Source: Nitrosovibrio sp. Nv4
GTDB taxonomy: Bacteria; Pseudomonadota; Gammaproteobacteria; Burkholderiales; Nitrosomonadaceae
DNA: 64,000 nt
NCBI RefSeq assembly: GCF_900215485.1
Contig: NZ_OCMZ01000002.1
Coordinates: 1-64,000 of the forward strand
Direction: 5' to 3'
Shown here in pieces: positions 47,849 through 59,758 of this stretch. A program made the translations under genes and the position numbers. Each line of letters starts with the position of its first letter. Positions within the stretch are counted from its first letter, which is position 1. A model generated the notes under the pieces. That model was not told where the DNA came from. It saw only the letters and a program-made list of their open reading frames with translations, and did not search any database.

Positions 47849-48508
47849 ATGAGCGCACGGCCCTATTCCGCTGCATGCATACGAAGTGCTGCCCTGCTGG
47901 GCATCAGCCTCATCTGCCTGCTGGCGGGAACGGCTGTCACGGCTGTAATGTCTGTGGCGGTTGCGGCTGAAACGGGCTCTTTCACGAAACAGAAGGAAAG
48001 AAAGCAGACAAAGGAGAATAAGGAGAAACCCGCCATGCCCATGAACATCACATCTTCATCGTTTTCTCACCAGGGGGCGATCCCGGCACGTCATACTTGC
48101 CAGGGGCACGATACCTCACCGGAGCTTTTCTGGACGGATGTACCGGAGGGTACAAAAAGCCTGGCATTAATCATGGATGATCCGGATGCGCCTGATCCTG
48201 CCGCGCCCAAGAGAACCTGGGTGCACTGGGTCTTGTACAACATTCCGACCACTGCCAGCGGTTTGGCCGAGGCAATTCCAGCGACAGAGCTTCCATCCGG
48301 AACACAAGAGGGGCTCAATGACTGGGAGCGCACCGGCTATGGCGGACCCTGTCCGCCGATCGGCAATCACCGGTATTTCCATAAACTCTACGCGCTGGAT
48401 ACCGTGCTTCCGAACCTGAATCAGCCCACCAAGGCAAAGCTGGAGGAAGCGATGCAAGGTCATGTCATCGGATATTCCGAGCTGATCGGGCTGTACAAGA
48501 AGCACTAA
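47849..48508 (+). CDS. YbhB/YbcL-type (PEBP, Raf-kinase-inhibitor-like) protein
   Basis: A 219-residue protein. A signal peptide or N-terminal helix (about 12-41) and a Lys/Glu-rich linker precede the PEBP fold. Conserved PEBP segments are SLALIMDDPDAP, WVHWVLYNIP and GYGGPCPPIGNHRYFHKLYAL. A role in binding small anionic ligands is known for the fold; bacterial function is unclear. The signal makes it periplasmic. It lies 16 bp after the Hsp20 gene. Confidence 0.88.
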   Translation: MSARPYSAACIRSAALLGISLICLLAGTAVTAVMSVAVAAETGSFTKQKERKQTKENKEKPAMPMNITSSSFSHQGAIPARHTCQGHDTSPELFWTDVPEGTKSLALIMDDPDAPDPAAPKRTWVHWVLYNIPTTASGLAEAIPATELPSGTQEGLNDWERTGYGGPCPPIGNHRYFHKLYALDTVLPNLNQPTKAKLEEAMQGHVIGYSELIGLYKKH

Positions 48509-48589
48509 GCTCCGCAACGGCGAGCAACTCTATGTCAACAACCTCTTGAGAAGTGGCCATGCTCGAATCAGGGGGAAGCTGAGCTGCGT

Positions 48590-49627
48590 ATGGCCGATCT
48601 GGTTGTTGCAAGAAAGGAAGGGCTTTTTTGCGTACCGGGGCAGTTCTACATCGACCCGTGGCAACCAGTGGAGCGTGCGGTCATCACGCATGCGCATGCA
48701 GACCATGCCCGTCCCGGTCATGCTCATTACCTTGCCGCGCTTCCCGGTGCGGCCATCCTCAAATTGCGGCTGGGCGATATCAACCTGGATACGCTGGCGT
48801 ACTGCGAGCGTCTCTCGCATAACGGTGTAACCATTTCCCTTCACCCGGCGGGCCACGTGCTGGGTTCCGCCCAAGTCCGCCTCGAATACAAGGGTGAAGT
48901 ATGGGTTGTTTCCGGTGATTACAAGCTGGAGCCGGACGGTACCTGCGATGCTTTCGAGACCGTTCCTTGCGACACGTTTATCACCGAATCAACGTTTGGC
49001 CTGCCCATTTATCGCTGGCAGCCTGCAAGCGCCATTTTCAAGGATATCAGCGAATGGTGGCGGCGCAATGCCGAACAGGGGCGTCCCAGTGTTCTCTTCT
49101 GTTATGCATTCGGCAAAGCACAGCGCATCCTGAGCGGTATCGACAGTACTATCGGTCCGATTATCTGCCATGGCGCTGCGGAAACGCTCAACCGTATTTA
49201 TCGCAAGGGCGGCATATCGTTGCCAGCTACGCTGAGTGTCAGCGACGTAAATCATAAATCCGGCTTTCGCGAAGCGCTTGTTATTGCCCCGCCATCGGCC
49301 GCGGGGTCCCCATGGATGCGCCGGTTTGGCGAGCATAGCGACGCCTTCGCAAGCGGCTGGATGCTTCTGCGCGGTGCGCGCCGGAGACGCGGGGTGGATC
49401 GGGGATTCGTGCTGTCTGACCATGCGGACTGGCCAGGTCTGATGCGCGCAATTACAGCAACCGGTGCACAACGCGTGATTGTCACGCACGGGCATGTAGA
49501 CGTCATGGTACGGTGGTTGCAGGAAAACAGCCTGAATGCCTCGGCTTTCGAGACCGAATACGGTACGGATGAAGAGGACAACACAGCCGCCAACGAAGCT
49601 ATTGCTTTCAAGGAAAGTCATGCGTGA
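48590..49627 (+). CDS. Ligase-associated MBL-fold DNA exonuclease
   Basis: A 345-residue metallo-beta-lactamase-fold nuclease. The metal-binding THAHADHARPG is at about 34-44, HPAGHVLGSAQ near 85 and SGDYKLEPDGTCD near 110. The HGHVDV motif near 304 closes the site. Proteins of this type are annotated as ligase-associated exonucleases because they lie beside an ATP-dependent ligase, as here (8-bp overlap). A DNA-repair role is likely. The ligase-associated helicase often found with them is not in the window. Confidence 0.9.
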   Translation: MADLVVARKEGLFCVPGQFYIDPWQPVERAVITHAHADHARPGHAHYLAALPGAAILKLRLGDINLDTLAYCERLSHNGVTISLHPAGHVLGSAQVRLEYKGEVWVVSGDYKLEPDGTCDAFETVPCDTFITESTFGLPIYRWQPASAIFKDISEWWRRNAEQGRPSVLFCYAFGKAQRILSGIDSTIGPIICHGAAETLNRIYRKGGISLPATLSVSDVNHKSGFREALVIAPPSAAGSPWMRRFGEHSDAFASGWMLLRGARRRRGVDRGFVLSDHADWPGLMRAITATGAQRVIVTHGHVDVMVRWLQENSLNASAFETEYGTDEEDNTAANEAIAFKESHA

Positions 49628-51284
49628 TTTTGCGCGACTTTACAACGAGCTGGACGCAACCACCGCAACCCTGGGCAAGCTCGATGCATTGAAGCGGTAT
49701 TTCAGCCATGCTCAACCAGCCAATGCTGCATGGGCGGTTTATTTTCTGGCCGGTGGAAAACCGCGTCAGACAGTCTCGACAAAATTCTTGCGGCAATTTT
49801 CAACCGAAATGTCCGGTATTCCGGAATGGCTGTTTGATGAGTGCTATCAGGCGGTAGGGGACCTGGCCGAAACGATTGCGCATATCCTGCCGCCGCCATC
49901 CCATGAAATCAACATTTCCCTCGCAAACTGGATGGAAGAGCGGATTATCCCGCTACGGAACGAAACACCCGAAAAGACCCGGGAGGCATTGTTCAGCTAC
50001 TGGAATGAACTGGAAACGCAGGAGCGTTTTGTGTTGATAAAGTTGATCAGCGGCGCGTTTCGTGTCGGCGTATCGAAGCTGCTGGTGGTTCGGGCATTAA
50101 GCGAACTTACCGGGCTGGATGTCAAAATCATAGCCCAGCGAATGATGGGATGGACCGACAGTGCGCTGCAACCCAGCGCGGAACGCTATAAGCTGCTGAC
50201 TGCTGCGCAGTCGGAGTTTGAACACGCGAACAAAGGCGGCCAGCCTTATCCGTTTTTTCTGGCCCACCCTTTACAAGCCAATCCACAAGCCGATCCACAA
50301 ATGTTGGGCGATATCAGGCAGTGGCTGGTTGAGTGGAAATATGACGGGATTCGCGCTCAATTGGTGCAACGCGGCGGGCAAAGCTGGCTATGGTCGCGTG
50401 GCGAAGATCTCATCACGGACCGCTTTCCGGAGGTCAGCGGTATTTCTCTTCCCGACGGCACGGTCCTAGACGGGGAAATTCTGGTGTGGAAGAACGACGG
50501 GCCGGCCTCGTTTGCAGAACTGCAAAAACGCATCGGCCGCAAAACAGTGTCATCCCGCATATTAAACGAGTTTCCCGCGGTATTTATCGCATTCGATTTG
50601 CTGGAGCAAGGCGGACACGATATCCGGCATCTTGTCCAGTCGGAGCGTCGCAAGAGACTGGAGGATGTCGTGCTCAATATCAACGCCCCTGGTTTGATCC
50701 TGTCGCCTCTGATCGAGACTCCCGATTGGCATATGCTGGGCATTATGCGGGACAGTTCGCGCTCCCGCGCCGTTGAAGGCATGATGCTCAAGTCGGTTAG
50801 CGCGCAATACGGGATAGGCCGTACCAGGGAGAGCGGTATCTGGTGGAAATGGAAAATCGATCCCTATACAGTGGATGCGGTACTGGTGTACGCGCAAAAG
50901 GGACATGGCCGCCGCGCCTCGCTTTACACCGATTACACCTTTGCAGTATGGGATAGCGGCTTGCAGGGCGAGCGCAAACTTGTGCCATTTGCAAAGGCTT
51001 ACTCAGGTCTGACGGATCGCGAAATCGCCCAAGTCGATGCGGTCATCCGCAGAACAACGGTTGAGAAATTCGGGCCGGTTCGCAGTGTAACGCCCACCAT
51101 GGTTTTTGAAATCGGGTTTGAAGGGATTGCGCGGTCTGCCCGCCACAGGGCAGGGGTGGCCGTACGATTTCCTCGAATGCTGCGTATTCGCGACGACAAA
51201 AAAGTCGACGAAGCCGATACTCTTGAAACATTGAAGCTCATGCTGCCTGACCCATCCCAAAAAGCCGTGGACCCGTCCGCATAG
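49620..51284 (+). CDS. ATP-dependent DNA ligase
   Basis: A 554-residue DNA ligase. An N-terminal helical DNA-binding domain (about 1-200) is followed by the nucleotidyltransferase core with EWKYDGIRAQL (adenylated Lys at about residue 241), DGEILVWK and WWKWK. An OB-fold C-terminal domain closes the protein. It joins nicks using ATP rather than the NAD+ of LigA. The ATG at 49620 overlaps the exonuclease gene and has AAGGAAAG upstream. It lacks the primase and nuclease domains of LigD. Confidence 0.93.
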   Translation: MRDFARLYNELDATTATLGKLDALKRYFSHAQPANAAWAVYFLAGGKPRQTVSTKFLRQFSTEMSGIPEWLFDECYQAVGDLAETIAHILPPPSHEINISLANWMEERIIPLRNETPEKTREALFSYWNELETQERFVLIKLISGAFRVGVSKLLVVRALSELTGLDVKIIAQRMMGWTDSALQPSAERYKLLTAAQSEFEHANKGGQPYPFFLAHPLQANPQADPQMLGDIRQWLVEWKYDGIRAQLVQRGGQSWLWSRGEDLITDRFPEVSGISLPDGTVLDGEILVWKNDGPASFAELQKRIGRKTVSSRILNEFPAVFIAFDLLEQGGHDIRHLVQSERRKRLEDVVLNINAPGLILSPLIETPDWHMLGIMRDSSRSRAVEGMMLKSVSAQYGIGRTRESGIWWKWKIDPYTVDAVLVYAQKGHGRRASLYTDYTFAVWDSGLQGERKLVPFAKAYSGLTDREIAQVDAVIRRTTVEKFGPVRSVTPTMVFEIGFEGIARSARHRAGVAVRFPRMLRIRDDKKVDEADTLETLKLMLPDPSQKAVDPSA

Positions 51285-51480
51285 CGGACACGGAGAGAGA
51301 CGCTGCTTGCCAGCCTTGCCGAGTTTGGAGAAGCGGTGCCCAAATATTGGAGTGGCGTGCATGTCAAAGAGCTTTTCGCACATTTTTTGGCACTTGATGG
51401 AAATAGCATAACTCCTGAACTATACTGAAACTGGCAGCAGTCAGGGATAACTAGGGGTAATCAAGACTGGCAGGGAGTAG

Positions 51481-53369
<1,889 letters not shown>

Positions 53370-53377
<8 letters not shown>

Positions 53378-53729
53378 TCCGTCGGGAGAGAATCACCCCG
53401 AAGAGAAGCATTCAACGAATGAGCCGGAATTAAGCCGGCGGGTAGGGGCTCGGGCGGCACGCAAGTTACAGGCACAACGGGCGGAGCCCCATGTCAAGCG
53501 CACCGCCTGGTCAGGGTTGACCATGATCGGTCTGGTTGGCTGGTCGGTGGTCGTGCCAACGCTGTTGGGGGCAGCACTCGGCGTCTGGCTGGACCGGCGT
53601 TACGCCATGAATCATTCCTGGACGCTAACGCTGCTGTTTGCAGGCCTGGTCGTTGGTTGCTTGAATGCCTGGCATTGGATCGTCAAAGAAGATAGGGAAA
53701 CCCATAAGCAACAGGAGAATCATGAATGA
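53370..53729 (+). CDS. atpQ: N-type ATPase subunit AtpQ (AtpI/AtpZ-like)
   Basis: A 119-residue protein with a polar charged N-terminal half and two membrane helices (about 48-73 and 82-101). It belongs to the AtpI/AtpZ-like proteins specific to N-ATPase operons. The GTG start at 53370 overlaps atpC by 8 bp. A role in c-ring assembly or Mg2+/ion handling is suggested for the family. It precedes atpR with an ATGA overlap. Confidence 0.88.
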
Positions 53730-54073
53730 GCGAAATCTCGAACCAGGCGCTGATGTTGGGGCTGGTAGCAGGCTTCCTGCTGGGCGTGATATTTTTCGGC
53801 GGCCTGTGGTGCACCGTTCGCAATGCAGTTGCAGCTCGCAGACCAGCGCTGTGGTTTATCGGCAGCATGATGCTGCGCATAAGCATTGTCACGTGGGGGT
53901 TCTATTTACTCCTCGACTTGCTTGGCAGCAGCTGGAAAATCCTGCTTGCAGGTCTGCTCGGATTTTTCATCGCACGGCTGGCGGCGACGCGGCTTTTGCC
54001 TGTTCCCCTATCGAACGCCGTGCCCATCGCGGAAACATCGGTGGAAAAAGCAGAACTGGACCAACCGGGATAG
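53726..54073 (+). CDS. atpR: N-type ATPase subunit AtpR
   Basis: A 115-residue membrane protein with three hydrophobic helices (about 7-30, 42-65 and 68-90) and basic residues between them. AtpR is found only in N-ATPase operons, just before atpB, as here, and is proposed to interact with the c subunit. It is translationally coupled to atpQ. Identification rests on position and topology more than on a motif. Confidence 0.85.
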   Translation: MSEISNQALMLGLVAGFLLGVIFFGGLWCTVRNAVAARRPALWFIGSMMLRISIVTWGFYLLLDLLGSSWKILLAGLLGFFIARLAATRLLPVPLSNAVPIAETSVEKAELDQPG

Positions 54074-54085
54074 AAGGGGCCTGGC

Positions 54086-54760
54086 ATGCACCTTAGTCCT
54101 GACGACATCATCTTCTGGGAATATGGCTTCATCAAACTTAACGCCACGATTGTCTATACCTGGGGACTCATGTTTGTGCTCGCCGCCGGTTCAAAGGCCA
54201 TTACCCGCAAACTTTCTGTTGGGCTGGAACGTGCCCGCTGGCAGAATCTGCTGGAAATCATCGTCAGTGCCATCAAGAAACAGATTGAGGAAGTGGGTTT
54301 GCGCCAGTCCCGAACGTATCTGGGTTTCGTGGGCACACTGTTTGTGTTTGTTGCAACGGCGAGTCTCTTCACCGTCATCCCCGGGTATGAGCCGCCTACT
54401 GGATCGCTCTCGACTACAACGGCGCTGGCGATTTGCGTGTTTATCGCCGTGCCACTGTACGGCATAAAAGAGCAGGGGTTGGGCGGCTATCTTCGTTCCT
54501 ATCTCGAGCCTACGCCCCTCATGCTTCCGTTCAATATTATTGGCGAGTTCTCCCGTACACTGGCTCTGGCTGTCCGTCTGTTTGGCAACATGATGAGCGG
54601 AACGATGATTCTTGCAATCCTGTTAAGCATCACGCCATTTTTCTTTCCAATCGTCATGAGTGCGCTTGGCCTGCTGACCGGCATGGTACAAGCCTATATC
54701 TTCAGCATCCTTGCCACGGTTTATATCGCTGCCGCCGCGTCTGGCCACGGAGGCGGTTGA
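54086..54760 (+). CDS. atpB: N-type ATPase subunit a
   Basis: A 224-residue F0 subunit a with about five or six membrane helices. The conserved NIIGEFSRTLALAVRLFGNMMSG segment (about 150-172) contains the essential Arg in the ALAVRLFGNM motif that faces the c-ring. It is shorter than housekeeping AtpB (about 270 residues), typical of N-ATPases. Confidence 0.94.
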   Translation: MHLSPDDIIFWEYGFIKLNATIVYTWGLMFVLAAGSKAITRKLSVGLERARWQNLLEIIVSAIKKQIEEVGLRQSRTYLGFVGTLFVFVATASLFTVIPGYEPPTGSLSTTTALAICVFIAVPLYGIKEQGLGGYLRSYLEPTPLMLPFNIIGEFSRTLALAVRLFGNMMSGTMILAILLSITPFFFPIVMSALGLLTGMVQAYIFSILATVYIAAAASGHGGG

Positions 54761-54851
54761 AGCCGGAGATCCGTTGGATTTGAAAGAGAAAGAGGTAATC
54801 AAAGCAGGGCTTGATATTCAAGAAACAGGATCAGATAGAATAGGAGAGACT

Positions 54852-55133
54852 ATGGACAGCATGACCCTGATCGCAATCGTATCGATTCTCACCGCCGGTT
54901 TGACGATCAGCATCGGCGTTATCGGCCCGGCATTGGGGGAAGGGCGGGCGATTGCTACGGCTTTGAGCTCCCTGGCGCAGCAGCCGGACGCATCCGCGAC
55001 CATCACCCGCACATTGTTCGTTGGCCTGGCAATAGTCGAGTCCATGGCCATCTACTGTTTCGTGGTTTCCATGATTCTGATTTTTGCCAATCCGTTCTGG
55101 AATCACGTGATTTCCGAGGCTGCGGGGAAGTAA
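54852..55133 (+). CDS. atpE: N-type ATPase subunit c
   Basis: A 93-residue proteolipid with two hairpin helices. GPALGEGRAIATAL in the first helix carries Glu30 where Na+-type c subunits have Gln. The second helix has IVESMAIY, giving Glu63, Ser64 and Tyr68, residues that match the Na+-coordination pattern in part. The ATG at 54852 is preceded by TAGGAGAG; upstream in-frame codons overlap atpB and are unlikely. Ion choice (Na+ or H+) cannot be settled from sequence. Confidence 0.94.
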   Translation: MDSMTLIAIVSILTAGLTISIGVIGPALGEGRAIATALSSLAQQPDASATITRTLFVGLAIVESMAIYCFVVSMILIFANPFWNHVISEAAGK

Positions 55134-55136
55134 TTC

Positions 55137-56015
55137 GTGCTGATCGACTGGTTCACTGTCGTAGCGCAAGCTGTCAATTTTCTGGTTCTGGTATGGTTGT
55201 TGAAGCGTTTTTTTTACCAGCCCATTCTCAATGCCCTCGATGCGAGAGAGAGACGAATCGCTGCGGAACTGGCCGATGCCGATGCGAAAAAAATGGCGGC
55301 CGAAAAGGAGCGCAACGAGTTTCAGCACAAGAACGATGAGTTTGACCGGCAGCGGACCGCGCTTTTGAGCAAGGCCTCGGGCGAGGCGCAAGCTGAACGC
55401 CAGCGGCTGCTTGCCGTCGCGCAAAATGATTTCGACAACCTGCGCGCGAGCCGGGAGAAAGCATTGAGCCGCGAATATCGGAGCCTGAGCGAAGCGCTTA
55501 CCCGGAAGACATGCGCGGAGGTATTTGCCATTGCGCGAAAGGTGCTGACCGACCTCGCCAGTACCACCCTCGAAGCGCATGTCGTAGAAGCTTTTATCAG
55601 GCGCGTGCGGGAGTTGGGCGATGACGAAAAGGCGCAATTGGCTTCGGCGTTTCAGTCGGGGACGGTGTCAACGCCAGCAGCGTCAACGGCCACGCCGATG
55701 CTGGCAACGGTAACGGCGGTAGCGGAGGAGGTTCTGGTTCGCAGCGCGTTTGAATTATCTGTTGCCCAGCAAAATGCAATAGCGGCTGTGCTGAAGGAAA
55801 TGCTGGGAGTGAAATCCTCAGTCCGGTTTGCGGTCGAGCCAGAACTGGTCAGCGGCATTGAGCTTGTCACCAATGGCCACAAGGTGGCGTGGAGCATTGA
55901 GAATCACCTTGCATCGCTTGAAAAGGAGATCGGGAAACTTCTGGAAAATCAAACCGAATATGGATCCGGTCCTGGATCTGCACCCACTGTTGAAATTCCG
56001 CCAGAGAGCCGATGA
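55137..56015 (+). CDS. atpF: N-type ATPase subunit b with delta-like C-terminus
   Basis: A 292-residue b subunit starting at a GTG. One N-terminal membrane helix (about 5-25) and a long charged coiled coil (about 30-170) form the stator. The last 100 residues ([16 protein letters not shown]...[16 protein letters not shown]) resemble the C-terminal half of subunit delta. N-ATPase operons have no separate delta gene, which this extension explains. It overlaps atpA by ATGA. Confidence 0.92.
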   Translation: MLIDWFTVVAQAVNFLVLVWLLKRFFYQPILNALDARERRIAAELADADAKKMAAEKERNEFQHKNDEFDRQRTALLSKASGEAQAERQRLLAVAQNDFDNLRASREKALSREYRSLSEALTRKTCAEVFAIARKVLTDLASTTLEAHVVEAFIRRVRELGDDEKAQLASAFQSGTVSTPAASTATPMLATVTAVAEEVLVRSAFELSVAQQNAIAAVLKEMLGVKSSVRFAVEPELVSGIELVTNGHKVAWSIENHLASLEKEIGKLLENQTEYGSGPGSAPTVEIPPESR

Positions 56016-57577
56016 AGATGGCAGCAAACAATCTACAAGGCATATTCGACAGTGCTTTCGCACAAATGGAGCAGGCGCGCCAAGCCTGGGCGCCGCAAAT
56101 AGCGCAGTGCGAGACAGGTATTATTACGAGCATCGCCTCCGGTATTGCAAAAGTGTCTGGCCTCCCTGGCGTTGGCTTCGAGGAGGTGCTGAGATTTCCC
56201 GGCGATTCATATGGCATAGCATTCAATGTCGAAGAAGACGAGATCGGCGTGATTCTGCTGGATGACTACTCACAATTACATACAGGTGATGAAGTTGAAC
56301 GGACAGAACATGTAATGGATGTACCGGTAGGTGACGGGTTGATCGGAAGAGTCATCGATCCATTAGGCCGGCCCCGGGACGGAAAAGCGCCGGTTATTTC
56401 CACAGCACGATTGCCTATCGAGCGTCCTGCTCCCCCGATCATGGACCGTGCGCCGGTCACGGTGCCCTTGCAAACCGGCATCAAGGTTATTGATGCGCTC
56501 ATTCCGGTGGGCCGTGGTCAGCGCGAGTTGATTCTGGGGGACCGCCAGACAGGCAAAACCGCCATCGCCTTGGATACGATACTGAATCAACGAAATGAAA
56601 ATGTACTATGCGTTTATTGTGCTATCGGGCAGCATGCGTCAGGGGTGGCCAAGCTGATCGCAACCCTGTGCGAAAAAGACGCAATGCACTACACAATAGT
56701 TGTCGTAACCGAAGGCAACGATCCTCCCGGCCTCGCCTATATTGCGCCTTATGCCGCAACCAGCATCGCCGAGTATTTCATGGAACAGGGACGCGATGTG
56801 CTGATAGTGTACGATGATCTCACGCACCACGCGCGCGCCTATCGGGAATTGTCTCTGCTGCTGCGCCGCCCGCCAGGCCGCGAAGCCTATCCTGGCGATA
56901 TTTTCTACATTCACTCGCGGCTGCTGGAGCGCGCGACGCATTTGCGCGATTCGCTCGGCGGGGGCTCGCTGACAGCGCTGCCGATCGTCGAGACGGAAGC
57001 GCAGGATATTTCCGCCTACATCCCGACCAACCTGATTTCCATCACCGATGGTCAGATATACCTCTCTCCATCGCTGTTCGAATTGGGTGTGCTGCCGGCT
57101 GTCGATGTGGGTAAATCCGTTTCGCGTGTCGGGGGCAAGGCCCAGCGTGCTGTCTATCGTGCAGTTGCAGGTGATTTGAAACTGGATTACGCTCAATTTG
57201 AAGAGCTGGAAACCTTTGCCCGGTTCGGCGCGAGGCTGGATGAAGACACACGTAAAATTATCGAGCACGGCCGCCGCATCCGCGCTTGCCTCAAGCAGCC
57301 CGAGTCCGCGCCGGTTTCAGTGCCTGAACAAACAGTCATACTGCTGGCGCTGACCGCCAGGCTTTTTGACAATGTTCCGTCAGAGCACATGGCCGATGCC
57401 GAGCAGGCGGTTCGCAGGGCGGCTGCGGATATTTCAGCCGAAGTATGGACGCGCATCATGACTGCTGATAATTTGGGTGACGAGGATCGTGAAATGATAA
57501 TTCGGATAGCCGGCAAAACACTTGCCGGTTTTCAACTCCCCCCGGAACCTGATGCCGAAAGTTCTGGTGGGAAGTAG
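56012..57577 (+). CDS. atpA: N-type ATPase subunit alpha
   Basis: A 521-residue alpha subunit. Walker A is GDRQTGKT at about 176-183 and [19 protein letters not shown] is the Walker B region. [19 protein letters not shown] follows as in the family, and [11 protein letters not shown] replaces the common IGQKRSTVA. The gene is complete to residue 521. The expected next gene, atpG (gamma), does not follow; 196 bp of non-coding sequence and then polysaccharide genes come instead. Confidence 0.96.
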   Translation: MKMAANNLQGIFDSAFAQMEQARQAWAPQIAQCETGIITSIASGIAKVSGLPGVGFEEVLRFPGDSYGIAFNVEEDEIGVILLDDYSQLHTGDEVERTEHVMDVPVGDGLIGRVIDPLGRPRDGKAPVISTARLPIERPAPPIMDRAPVTVPLQTGIKVIDALIPVGRGQRELILGDRQTGKTAIALDTILNQRNENVLCVYCAIGQHASGVAKLIATLCEKDAMHYTIVVVTEGNDPPGLAYIAPYAATSIAEYFMEQGRDVLIVYDDLTHHARAYRELSLLLRRPPGREAYPGDIFYIHSRLLERATHLRDSLGGGSLTALPIVETEAQDISAYIPTNLISITDGQIYLSPSLFELGVLPAVDVGKSVSRVGGKAQRAVYRAVAGDLKLDYAQFEELETFARFGARLDEDTRKIIEHGRRIRACLKQPESAPVSVPEQTVILLALTARLFDNVPSEHMADAEQAVRRAAADISAEVWTRIMTADNLGDEDREMIIRIAGKTLAGFQLPPEPDAESSGGK

Positions 57578-57773
57578 CAGCCGCTTGCGCGTCCTCGCCG
57601 CTTGGTATCTACGTATCGCTTCGCGAATCTTTCTTAACCATCTTACAGGTGCCGGAATGACCGTTATGGGCGGTGAACGGGGGAAGATCTCTTTTGCCGA
57701 GTGGGTAGCGCCAAAGTATCGCTCTGGTTCTTTCTAGTGTTCACCTGTTGACGAGCAGTTATAGCTGACATTC
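57578..57773. other. Gap where N-ATPase atpG would be expected
   Basis: 196 bp after atpA. All frames were read for gamma-type segments (N-terminal long helix, C-terminal helix) and none was found. One 71-codon open frame covering atpA's end and this gap has no ribosome-binding site and no recognisable content. A deletion junction may lie here. Confidence 0.6.
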
Positions 57774-58742
57774 ATGAAAACATCCCTAAAGCGGCCTAAT
57801 GATCGCTCATCCGAGTGGCCGATGAAGTGGTCGATCAAAGCACTATTGAAAGACTTCAAATATGTTCGCGATTTATCCTTCTATTTGCTTACAAGGAAGA
57901 AGATAAGCGAAAAACCATTGGTAAGGCTGTGTGAAGAAGGATTTGTAACGCCCGATTACGACAGACCGGTGTGTCTTTTTTGTAGCTACGACGGAGAAAA
58001 TATTGTCAGGGAGAATGTATACCATTATCTTGATGAGCTCGCGCTCGCAGGATTCAACATCATATTCATCAGCTCGAGTGACACGATTTCGGATGCAGAC
58101 CTGAAGAGACTTTCGAAATGCTGTGTAAGAATTATAAATCGGGAGAATAAGGGATACGATTTTTATGGATGGAAAATAGGTCTGGAAATATATTCTCAAT
58201 ACAAGACACACGCCGGTCTTCTGTTGGCTAATGATAGTGTTCTTGGGCCGCTTTTCAGTATCAGGGATATCATCACGAGACTTGAAAATTGCGGTGCCGA
58301 TATCATTGGCATGACGGACTCTTTTCATATCCATCCGCACCTGCAATCTTATTTCCTCTATTGCAAAAAAAATGTTTTGTTATCTGAGGAATTTATCCGC
58401 TTCTTCCAGGAAGTCGATGTGCTGGAACTCAAGATTGCCATTATTCGGAAATACGAGGTCGGGTTTTCCCGGCTATTCCGTCATCGATTTCGGCTTTCCG
58501 CACTTTATGGTTTAGAGCCGGTCCTGGCTCGAGTTCATTACCATCAAAGACCTGCCACATGGATTGAGCCAACTTTTCACTTATGGAAGCCGCTTATTAC
58601 AGAGTTCAAATTCCCGTTTCTCAAAAAAAGCCTGTTGACGAGAAAAGGCGTGAGCGTGGAAGAAGTGTCAGCGGTGCTTGCGGAAAGCGGCTCTCCTTAT
58701 AATATCGGCATCCTCAGCGATTGGATTCCGCCCAAGAAGTAG
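57774..58742 (+). CDS. Rhamnan synthesis F (RgpF) family protein
   Basis: A 322-residue protein matching the RgpF family of polysaccharide glycosyltransferase-like proteins. Visible features are CLFCSYDGENIVRENVYHYL near 62, INRENKGYDFYGWKIGLE near 120 (N-x-GYDF is typical) and LLLANDSVLGPLF near 146. It probably modifies a surface polysaccharide or lipopolysaccharide. The DNA is visibly more AT-rich than the N-ATPase operon, which suggests separate origin. Confidence 0.8.
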   Translation: MKTSLKRPNDRSSEWPMKWSIKALLKDFKYVRDLSFYLLTRKKISEKPLVRLCEEGFVTPDYDRPVCLFCSYDGENIVRENVYHYLDELALAGFNIIFISSSDTISDADLKRLSKCCVRIINRENKGYDFYGWKIGLEIYSQYKTHAGLLLANDSVLGPLFSIRDIITRLENCGADIIGMTDSFHIHPHLQSYFLYCKKNVLLSEEFIRFFQEVDVLELKIAIIRKYEVGFSRLFRHRFRLSALYGLEPVLARVHYHQRPATWIEPTFHLWKPLITEFKFPFLKKSLLTRKGVSVEEVSAVLAESGSPYNIGILSDWIPPKK

Positions 58743-58924
58743 AACGGATTTGGTTCTTCTCATTCCACATCTATTCGCGGATTTAATCCAAACGATTGCG
58801 TTAGCCACATGCTACGCAAAAATTAAAAATATTCGGGATTAAAACAAATAAACGAGATATCCTTCGGCATCCGCTTCTATCTTTTTCTCTTCATCGGTAT
58901 TTTACAGCTCGCATACACATATAC

Positions 58925-59698
58925 ATGTCTTCATTTTTTACAAATATTCTGTCGGGGTTTGTTGTAGCGCTTTATGGACTAAAAGGCGGCTACACAAAGG
59001 TAAACGTCAAGGGCCAGTCCATACGTATCGCGGTGGATAATTTCCGGACTCTGCAACGGGCGAAAACTTATTCGATTAAGGAACCTGATACCCTGGATTG
59101 GCTTGACAGTTTTGAAGCCGGATCGTGCTTCTTTGATCTGGGAGCGAATATAGGTCAATATTCCTTATATCCGGCCAAAAAATACGGAGATGACATTCAG
59201 GTATATTCGTTTGAGCCTCAGTGTATCAATTATTATCTGCTCAATAAAAATATCTACTTGAACAGGCTGGAAAAAAATATTACTGCCTATGGCGTGGCTG
59301 TATCCGGACAGGTGGGATTTTCAAAACTGTATATCCCCAAGTTTATCGGCGGGGGAAACCGCTCACAGTTCGGTAAGGAAGATTTGAAGAACATGAAAAA
59401 ACCTGCCAGTCATATTCAAGGCATGTTTGGGGTGACATTGGACGATTTATGTGCGAACTGGGGATTCCCTTACCCCAACTATATCAAGATTGATGTCGAT
59501 GGCATAGAGATACCCATAATCAAGGGAGCGGAGAACGTTCTGAAACATCCAGCGCTAAAATCAGTTATCGTCGAGTTGGGAACGGTTGAAGAGCAGAACG
59601 AAGCCGTCCATCTGATGGAGCAGGCGGGGCTGAAAGTGAAATTCAAGACAACCAAAAACTGGGGCGAAACCTGTTTCGTATTTGAAAAAACAGGTTAA
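58925..59698 (+). CDS. FkbM-family methyltransferase
   Basis: A 257-residue SAM-dependent methyltransferase. The SAM fold shows FFDLGANIGQYSLYPAKK near 76-93 and YSFEPQ near 103. IKIDVDGIEIPIIKGAENVL near 190-209 is the FkbM family signature. Such enzymes often methylate sugars in surface polysaccharides, which fits the RgpF-like neighbour. It ends 60 bp before the convergent ABC transporter. Confidence 0.88.
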   Translation: MSSFFTNILSGFVVALYGLKGGYTKVNVKGQSIRIAVDNFRTLQRAKTYSIKEPDTLDWLDSFEAGSCFFDLGANIGQYSLYPAKKYGDDIQVYSFEPQCINYYLLNKNIYLNRLEKNITAYGVAVSGQVGFSKLYIPKFIGGGNRSQFGKEDLKNMKKPASHIQGMFGVTLDDLCANWGFPYPNYIKIDVDGIEIPIIKGAENVLKHPALKSVIVELGTVEEQNEAVHLMEQAGLKVKFKTTKNWGETCFVFEKTG

Positions 59699-59758
59699 CC
59701 GGTTGCGATCCCCGAACGTTGCCGATGGGCGTAGCGTAACCCGGGGTCTGAGTGGCGC

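Noticed and set aside
57520-57737. Possible gamma-subunit remnant after atpA
   Set aside because: The translated sequence shows neither the N- nor C-terminal helices of gamma and overlaps the end of atpA.
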